Origin: Solirubrobacter deserti
GTDB lineage: Bacteria > Actinomycetota > Thermoleophilia > Solirubrobacterales > Solirubrobacteraceae
DNA: 64,000 nt
Direction: 5' to 3'
Assembly: GCF_003344625.1 (NCBI RefSeq)
Contig: NZ_QPKJ02000003.1
Location: 62,001-126,000, forward strand
Position numbers and translations under genes: made by a program. Every line of letters starts with the position of its first letter. Position 1 is the stretch's first letter. The notes below the pieces were generated by a model. The model saw only the letters and a list, made by a program, of their open reading frames with translations, searched no databases and had not been told where the DNA came from. Shown one piece after another: positions 58,353 through 64,000 of this stretch.

Positions 58353-60923
58353 TCAGCGTCGGGTCAGGGCCGCCGCGGCGATCGTGCTCGTGAGGTCACG
58401 CGGGCGGCCGACGTGGAACCCCTGGGCCATGTCGACGCCCAGGCCCTGCAGCAGGTCGACGGTCGCCGCGTCCTCGACGTACTCGGCGATCGTCCGCTTG
58501 CCCAGCCCGCGCGCGGCGTGGATCAGGCTCTCGAGGATCACGCGGTCGGTCGCGCTGCTCGCGCTGTTGCGGACGAACTCGCCGTCGATCTTCAGGAAGT
58601 CGAACGGCAGGTGCTTGACGTAGGTGAACGAGCCGAAGCCGACGCCGAAGTCGTCGAGCGCGAACCGGCAGCCCAGCCGCGCGAGGGCGGACGCGAACGC
58701 CTGCGCCTCCTCGAGGTTGGTGACCGCGGTCGTCTCGGTGATCTCGAAGATCAGCCGGTCGGCAGCGAACCGGTGCGCCTCCAGCGCGTCCGCGATCGCC
58801 GCCAGCAGCTCGGTGGAGCCGAGTGAGCTGCCGGAGAGGTTGACCTCGAAGATCAGGTCGCGGTCCCGGTTGGCGCCGAGCGCCGCGATCGCGCGGGTGA
58901 CGACCCAGCGGTCGATCTCCTCCATGAGCCCGAACTGCTCGGCGATCGGCACGAAGCTGCCGGGCGCGATCTGCTCGCCCTCGCGGCCCAGCATCCGCAG
59001 CAGCAGCTCGTGGTGGACGACCGAGCCCGAGTCCAGGTCCTGGATCGGCTGCGCCAGCAGCACGAACCGCTCCTCCGCCAGGGCGGTGCGGATGCGGTCG
59101 ACCCAGCGCAGCCGGGTCTGCGTGCTCGACGCCGAGCGGTGGTCGAAGCGCGCGGCGCGCCGACGGCCGGCCGCCTTGGCGTCGTACATGGCCAGGTCAG
59201 CCGCCATCAGGGCCTCGTCGGCGTTGGCGAAGTCGCCGTCGAGCATGGCGTAGCCCGCGCTCGCGCTGACCGAGTGCAGCCCCGTGATGTCCGGCACCAC
59301 CGAGCCGGTGCTCACGGCGGCCACGAGCCGGTCGGCGGTCATGTGCGCGTGCTCGTCGGACGCGCCCGGCAGCAGCACCGCGAACTCGTCGCCGCCGATC
59401 CGGGCGACGATGTCGCCGCTGCGCACCGCCTCGCTCAGCGCGTGCCCGGCGGCCCGGATCACCTGGTCGCCGACATGATGGCCGAGCGTGTCGTTGACAG
59501 CCTTGAAGTGGTCCAGGTCGAGCAGCATGACCGCTCCCCGCGCCGCGTCGGGCCCGGTCAGCAGGGCGTCCAGCCGGCGCTGGAAGCCGCGCCGGTTCAG
59601 CAGCTCGGTGAGCGCGTCGTGCTCGGCCTGATGGCGAAGCTCGACCTCCAGCCCCCGCTGCTCGGAGACGTCGATGACCTGGGTGAGCACCGGGTGCGCG
59701 GCGTCCCGGTCGCGGAGCCGGATCAGATGCACCTGCACGTAGCGCGCGACGCCGTCCGTGGCCGCGAGCCGGACCTCCCGGCCGACGCCGACGCCGGGGC
59801 GTTCGAGCGCCTCCCGGAGCATCGCGCTGACGGCGGCGTGATCGCGCGGATCGACGAGGTCGACGCAGGTCATCTCCGCCAGCTGCTCCTGCGTGTGGCC
59901 GGTGAGCTCGCCGAGCGCCGCGTTGACGCGGGCGAAGCGCCCGTCCGGCGACGCCAGCGCCTGACCCACGGGGCTCGCCTCGAAGGCGTCCGCGAAGCGC
60001 AGCTCGCCGACGGCCAGCCGCCGCCGCGCCCGCCACGCGCTGGCGATGATCAGCGCGAGCGCGGTCAGCCCCGGACCGACGAGCAGCCCCAACGCGCCGT
60101 AGCGGATGCCGTCGCCGCTCGGCGCGTCGGCCTGCACTGCCATCCGCACGCCGCCGTACTCGACCGCCCCGCTGGGCGCGGACCGGGCCCGCGGCGCGCC
60201 GATCACGGTCTGCCCGGCGACCGCCACCGCCACCTCGGTGTCGCGCACCAGGGCGCGCTCGACCGTCTGGTCGAGCCGCCGGAACGTGAGGCTTCCCACG
60301 ACGAACTGCCGCGGGTCGTTCCCCACCCGGGCGTAGACGGCGAACCCCCGCTCGTCGCGCTGGGCGAGCGCGATCGGCCCCGTCGCACCGAGCTCCCCGG
60401 TGCGCGCGGCACGCTCGAGTGCGCGGCGGCGCACCGGGTCCACCAGCAGATCGAGCCCGACGATGTTGCGACCGCGGCCCGCGTCACGGATCTCCTCGAT
60501 GACGGCGTACTCGGGACGCTCACCCGCGAGGACCATTGCTCCGTCCGGGCGCAGCTCGCGCACGCGGACGCCGAGCCGGCGCTCCGTGGCGGCCCGCTCA
60601 GCGGCTTCGATCCGGCGGATGTACCCGAACGAGTTCGCCTCCGAGTTCTCGAACATGTCGCGCGTGTAGGCGTCGAACTCGGCCCGCGTGACGTTCCGGC
60701 TCGCCTCGAACAGGCTGGCGAGGCCCTCGACCTGCGCGCTCAGCTTGGTCAGCTGCAGGCGCAGGGCGCCCACCGCGGCGGCACGCGCCTCGTCGTCGCG
60801 GAGCGCGGCGCGCTCCGCATCCAGACGCGAGCCCGCCAGCCACAGCCCCAGCGTGACCAACGCTCCGACGAGCACCGTCACTCCAACGCCCCGAAGACGG
60901 GCCGGCCGCCGCTGCTGTCGCAA
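58353..60923 (-). CDS. Membrane-bound CHASE-PAS-GGDEF-EAL regulator of cyclic di-GMP
   Basis: 856 residues: TM1 (~13-30), an extracytoplasmic CHASE-like domain, TM2 (~275-295), PAS (~310-430), GGDEF intact at 510-514 (RIGGDEFAVLL) and an EAL domain. The EAL signature reads ELL (Glu639) but EVNLSG, EITET, DDFGVGFGS, FLKIDG and AEYVED are kept, so both synthesis and breakdown of c-di-GMP are possible. TTG 60923 is 6 bases after TAGGGT. Confidence 0.92.
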   Translation of the reverse strand: MRQQRRPARLRGVGVTVLVGALVTLGLWLAGSRLDAERAALRDDEARAAAVGALRLQLTKLSAQVEGLASLFEASRNVTRAEFDAYTRDMFENSEANSFGYIRRIEAAERAATERRLGVRVRELRPDGAMVLAGERPEYAVIEEIRDAGRGRNIVGLDLLVDPVRRRALERAARTGELGATGPIALAQRDERGFAVYARVGNDPRQFVVGSLTFRRLDQTVERALVRDTEVAVAVAGQTVIGAPRARSAPSGAVEYGGVRMAVQADAPSGDGIRYGALGLLVGPGLTALALIIASAWRARRRLAVGELRFADAFEASPVGQALASPDGRFARVNAALGELTGHTQEQLAEMTCVDLVDPRDHAAVSAMLREALERPGVGVGREVRLAATDGVARYVQVHLIRLRDRDAAHPVLTQVIDVSEQRGLEVELRHQAEHDALTELLNRRGFQRRLDALLTGPDAARGAVMLLDLDHFKAVNDTLGHHVGDQVIRAAGHALSEAVRSGDIVARIGGDEFAVLLPGASDEHAHMTADRLVAAVSTGSVVPDITGLHSVSASAGYAMLDGDFANADEALMAADLAMYDAKAAGRRRAARFDHRSASSTQTRLRWVDRIRTALAEERFVLLAQPIQDLDSGSVVHHELLLRMLGREGEQIAPGSFVPIAEQFGLMEEIDRWVVTRAIAALGANRDRDLIFEVNLSGSSLGSTELLAAIADALEAHRFAADRLIFEITETTAVTNLEEAQAFASALARLGCRFALDDFGVGFGSFTYVKHLPFDFLKIDGEFVRNSASSATDRVILESLIHAARGLGKRTIAEYVEDAATVDLLQGLGVDMAQGFHVGRPRDLTSTIAAAALTRR

Positions 60924-60973
60924 GCGGCGACCCTACCCAGAACTTCGCAGGTGCGAGAACGGTTGGCCGGTTC

Positions 60974-62437
60974 TCAGTGCGCAGCGACAGGTTCGCCCGC
61001 GGCGCCCGGCTCGGCGACGCGCACCGACGGGACGATCGCGCCGACGATGATCGCGCCGGCGGCGAAGACGCCCGCGGCGACCCAGAAGGCGACCGTGTAG
61101 CCATGGACGGTGGCCGTCTCGGCCAGGGACGGCGACGGGGTGTGGCCGTTGGCGTAGGACGTGACGGCGCCGGCGAAGATCGAGCTCAGCAGCGCGGTGC
61201 CGATCGAGCCGCCGACCTGCTGCATGGTGTTGACCATGGCCGAGGCGACGCCCGTGTCGGCGCGGTCGACGCCGTAGGTGGCGCTCTGGAAGGCCGGCGG
61301 GAAGATGTTGCCCATGCCGACGCCCATCAGAACCAGGGCCGGCAGCACGTGGGTGACGTAGCTGGAGTCGGTGCCGAGCTGGGTCAGCACGAGCATCGCG
61401 GCGGCGCCGAGCAGCATGCCGGTGACCATGTGCGGCCGCGGACCGAACTTGGCCAGCAGGCGCTGGCTGACGACGTTGGCCGTGACGATGATCGCCGCCG
61501 ACATCGGCAGGAACGCGAGGCCGGTCTGGATCGGCGAGAAGCCGAGCGTGGACTGCAGGTAGTACGTGAGGAACAGGAACAGCGCGAACATCGCGATGCC
61601 GGCGATGCCGATGCCGGCGAACGCGCCGCCGCGGGTGCGGTCGGCGATCACGCGCAGCGGGAGCAGCGGGTGCGCGACGCGGCGCTCGACGGCGAAGAAC
61701 CCGGCGAGCAGGATGACCGCGGCGACGAGCATGATGATCGTCACGGGGTGGCCCCAGGAGTTCGTCTCGGAGTTCGAGAAGCCGTAGACGAGCGCGAACA
61801 GGCCGGACGTGGCGAGCAGCGTGCCCGGGACGTCGATCCGCGGCCGCTGCGGGTTCGCCTGGTTGGTGATCAGGCGGAAGGCGAGGACGGCGGCGGGCAG
61901 CGCGAACAGCAGGTTCACGTACAGCGCCCAGCGCCAGGACAGGTACTCGGTGAGGATGCCGCCGAGCAGCAGGCCGATCGCGGCGCCGGTGCCGGCGATC
62001 GCGCCGAAGATGCCGAACGCCTTGCCGCGCTCACGCGGGTCGGTGAAGGTCGTGGCCAGCAGCGCGAGGGCCGAAGGCGCGAGCATCGCGCCGAACACGC
62101 CCTGCGCGGCACGAGCGCCGACGAGCAGGCCGAACGAGTCGGCCGCGCCGCCGACGGCGGAGGCGACGGAGAAGCCGAGCAGGCCGCCGATGAACGTCCA
62201 CTTGCGCCCGAACAGGTCGCCGATGCGGCCGCCGAGCAGCAGCAGGGAGCCGAACGCGAGCGCGTAGGCGGTGACGACCCACTGGCGGGAGTCGTTGCTG
62301 AAGCCGAGGTCCTGCTGGGCGCTCGGGAGCGCGATGTTCACAATCGTGGCGTCGAGGACGACCATGAGCTGCGCGATGGCGATGACGCCGAGGATCAACC
62401 AGCGGCGTGAGTGGTGGGGATCGGTGTGGGGAGGCAT
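60974..62437 (-). CDS. MFS drug exporter, DHA2 (EmrB/QacA) type
   Basis: A 487-residue, 14-helix transporter. MVVLDATIVNIALPSAQQDLG in TM1, GGRIGDLFGRKWTFIGGL and the motif C region GTGAAIGLLLGGILTEYLSWR are characteristic. ATG 62437. It is divergent from a TetR gene, which probably represses it. It is distinct from the MarR-linked exporter at 47 kb. Confidence 0.93.
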   Translation of the reverse strand: MPPHTDPHHSRRWLILGVIAIAQLMVVLDATIVNIALPSAQQDLGFSNDSRQWVVTAYALAFGSLLLLGGRIGDLFGRKWTFIGGLLGFSVASAVGGAADSFGLLVGARAAQGVFGAMLAPSALALLATTFTDPRERGKAFGIFGAIAGTGAAIGLLLGGILTEYLSWRWALYVNLLFALPAAVLAFRLITNQANPQRPRIDVPGTLLATSGLFALVYGFSNSETNSWGHPVTIIMLVAAVILLAGFFAVERRVAHPLLPLRVIADRTRGGAFAGIGIAGIAMFALFLFLTYYLQSTLGFSPIQTGLAFLPMSAAIIVTANVVSQRLLAKFGPRPHMVTGMLLGAAAMLVLTQLGTDSSYVTHVLPALVLMGVGMGNIFPPAFQSATYGVDRADTGVASAMVNTMQQVGGSIGTALLSSIFAGAVTSYANGHTPSPSLAETATVHGYTVAFWVAAGVFAAGAIIVGAIVPSVRVAEPGAAGEPVAAH

Positions 62438-62466
62438 GCCTTAGGGGAGGAAGTGGAGGCTGGTAT

Positions 62467-62479
62467 TCCGGTTATCGGA
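62467..62479. promoter_or_regulatory. Short palindrome between the DHA2 exporter and TetR genes
   Basis: TCCG-GTTAT-CGGA, small but centrally placed in the 100-base divergent region. It is a weak candidate for the TetR site. The rest of 62438-62537 holds a TATCCT box (62521-62526) for the TetR gene. Confidence 0.35.
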
Positions 62480-62537
62480 CAAGGTAGCACGGAACTGGAG
62501 GGAGTGCTTCCGCTTTCTTCTATCCTGCGTCTCACCC

Positions 62538-63179
62538 ATGTCCGCCGCCCGCCCCCTCCGCGTCGACGCCGAACGCAACCGCCAGCGCATCCTCGAAGCC
62601 GCCAGGACGCTGTTCGCCGAGCGCGGCGTCGACGTGTCCGTCGATGACATCGCCGCGGCGGCGGGCGTCGGGATCGGGACCTTCTACCGGCGCTTCCCGG
62701 ACCGCGAGTCGCTCGTGGAGGCCGTCTTCGCCACCAAGCTGGACCGCATCGTCGAGGCCGCCCGGGCCGCGCTGGAGATCGAGGACCCGTGGGAGGCGTT
62801 CCGCACGTACGTGATGACCGTCTCGCGCATGCACGCCGGCGACCGCGGCCTCAAGGACGTGATGCTCTCCACCGATCGCGGCCGCGAGCAGGTGACCGCG
62901 TTCCGCGCGACCATCCAGCCGCTCGCCGGGGCGCTGATCGAGCGCGCCAAGGCCGCGGGCGTCCTGCGCGAGGACATCTCGCCGTTCGACATCCCGCTCA
63001 TCCACCAGGCGGTCGGCGCCATCGCCGACGTCACCCGCGACTGCTCACCCGACTACTTCGAGCGTACGCTCACCCTGCTGGTCGACGGCCTCGCCCAGCA
63101 GCGCACGGCGCCGACGCCGATGTCCGCCCCGCCACTGAGCGTCGACCAGTTCCTCACCATCATGGCGCGCCGGCGCTGA
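62538..63179 (+). CDS. TetR-family transcriptional regulator
   Basis: A 213-residue regulator. RQRILEAARTLFAERGVDVSV and GVGIGTFYRRFPDRESLVEAV are a clear TetR DNA-binding domain; the rest is a helical ligand domain. It is divergent from the DHA2 exporter and likely its repressor. ATG 62538 is 11 bases after TATCCT. Confidence 0.93.
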   Translation: MSAARPLRVDAERNRQRILEAARTLFAERGVDVSVDDIAAAAGVGIGTFYRRFPDRESLVEAVFATKLDRIVEAARAALEIEDPWEAFRTYVMTVSRMHAGDRGLKDVMLSTDRGREQVTAFRATIQPLAGALIERAKAAGVLREDISPFDIPLIHQAVGAIADVTRDCSPDYFERTLTLLVDGLAQQRTAPTPMSAPPLSVDQFLTIMARRR

Positions 63180-63182
63180 CCC

Positions 63183-63521
63183 TCACTGCGGGTGCTGCAC
63201 CTCGACGACGGGCGGCGGCTCGTCGTCGGTGCCCGACACCCGGAACTCCACCTGCTCGTACTCGAGCCCCGGCTCGGACAGCACGTACTCGACCGGGATC
63301 GGCGTGAGCACCTCCGCCGCCCCGCCCTCCGGCCCGCTCAACGCCAGCTCGAGCACCAGCATGCGCGGGTTGATCCCCGGGTTGCCCTCGTAGTCGCGCA
63401 GCTCGGCCGTGCAGCCGTCGGTCCGGCACACGACGGTGCCCGACACGCGCAGCGCGCCGTCGCTGCCCGGCATGTGGTCGTGGATGGCCGTGAAGTCCTC
63501 GTAGTGGGCGACGACTGACAT
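63183..63521 (-). CDS. Small soluble protein, unknown function
   Basis: 112 residues starting MSVVAHYEDFTAIHDHMPGS. Acidic and probably beta-rich, with a possible Cys pair (CRTDGC) and an acidic end (TDDEPPPVVEV). No family recognised. ATG 63521 has a GGAGGAG site, which supports it as a real gene. It ends 3 bases from the TetR stop. Confidence 0.75.
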   Translation of the reverse strand: MSVVAHYEDFTAIHDHMPGSDGALRVSGTVVCRTDGCTAELRDYEGNPGINPRMLVLELALSGPEGGAAEVLTPIPVEYVLSEPGLEYEQVEFRVSGTDDEPPPVVEVQHPQ

Positions 63522-63632
63522 GCGCTCCTCCGTGGTCGATGTGTGCGGGAACCTACGGTCGGGCGGATCGGCCGCCCCTGGCCGGACGCTCAGGTTTCCC
63601 AACGCAACCGGGTTCCGGCGTACGATGACCGC

Positions 63633-64000
63633 TTGCCGCTGGAAGTGCACGATCAACTCACGCGTGGGCGGCTGCTGCCGCTCAGCGCGGTCGCCGCGTG
63701 CGTCGAGCACCTGCGCGGCGGCGGGCTCGCGGTGCTCCCGACCGAGACGGGCTACATGCTCGCCGTGGACGCCACCGACGAGGCCGCGATCGACGCCGTC
63801 TACGCCGCCAAGGGGCGCCCGGAGGCCAAACCGATCCACGTGGCCGTCGCCTCGCTGGAGGAGATCGACCGGGTCACGGAGCTGCCCGAGGAGGCGCGGC
63901 GCCTGTGCCTGGAGCACATGCCCGGGCCGCTGACGCTGGTCGGGCGCAGCCGCGGCGTGGTGCCGGACGCGCTGACCGCGCACACCGGGACGCTCGGCGC
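63633..64000 (+). CDS. Sua5/YrdC/YciO-family threonylcarbamoyl-AMP synthase-like protein (3' end outside window)
   Basis: An open frame running off the window. LPTETGYMLAVDATDEAAID, KGRPEAKPIHVAVAS and MPGPLTLVGRS are the YrdC-fold motifs, including the conserved Lys/Arg set. It would make threonylcarbamoyl-AMP for tRNA t6A, or be a YciO paralogue. TTG 63633 is 6 bases after TACGAT (63621-63626), as in other leaderless genes here; GTG 63645 is an alternative. Confidence 0.85.
   Translation, partial: MPLEVHDQLTRGRLLPLSAVAACVEHLRGGGLAVLPTETGYMLAVDATDEAAIDAVYAAKGRPEAKPIHVAVASLEEIDRVTELPEEARRLCLEHMPGPLTLVGRSRGVVPDALTAHTGTLG

Overview
The window is GC-rich actinobacterial chromosome, dense in genes, with many GTG and TTG starts. 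The dnaK-grpE-dnaJ-hspR order, trimeric PurS/PurQ/PurL, the ino1/PIP-synthase pair and the overall protein style suggest Thermoleophilia/Solirubrobacterales. That placement is inferred from protein style, not from a search. No phage, insertion sequence, CRISPR array or rRNA was seen, and there is no gene-free stretch above 300 bases.

Layout. 1-13 kb: end of an MFS gene, a secreted S15 peptidase, a channel-like protein with two Rossmann domains, a hydrolase/ArsR pair, a secreted propeller with a collagen-like stretch, a zinc metalloprotease with a mucin-like tail, tRNA-Val, tRNA-Glu and tRNA-Lys, and several small genes. 13.5-35 kb: most of de novo purine synthesis in four minus-strand runs (recQ-purN-purH; purF; purC-purS-purQ-purL; GYD-purD-purE-purB-M24 peptidase), interleaved with a peptide-type binding lipoprotein, a class-III aminotransferase, an LVIVD-repeat protein and a TetR/ABC exporter pair. 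35-38.5 kb: clpB. 38.5-46.3 kb: a redox operon (acidic/RGG-tailed membrane protein, Ala/Pro-rich membrane protein, ApbE, ferric-reductase-like membrane protein, ferredoxin reductase, ferredoxin) facing a two-component operon that ends in a second acidic/RGG-tailed protein. 46-48.6 kb: a lone decarboxylase-like domain and a MarR/MFS pair. 48.6-53.3 kb: hspR, dnaJ, grpE, dnaK and nth. 53.5-58.3 kb: a CAP-domain protein, a GT-C-like membrane protein, a PAP2 protein, PIP synthase and Ino1, which looks like phosphatidylinositol-lipid synthesis. 58.3-64 kb: a GGDEF/EAL regulator, a DHA2 exporter with a TetR partner, a small unknown gene and the start of a Sua5/YrdC gene.

How the genes work together. 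Most neighbours on one strand overlap by four bases (ATGA, GTGA or TTGA), which points to translational coupling. About ten genes start 6-8 bases after a TANNNT-like -10 hexamer and have no Shine-Dalgarno, so leaderless transcripts seem common. clpB and dnaK share a palindromic operator that HspR probably binds. Seven convergent pairs overlap at their 3' ends.
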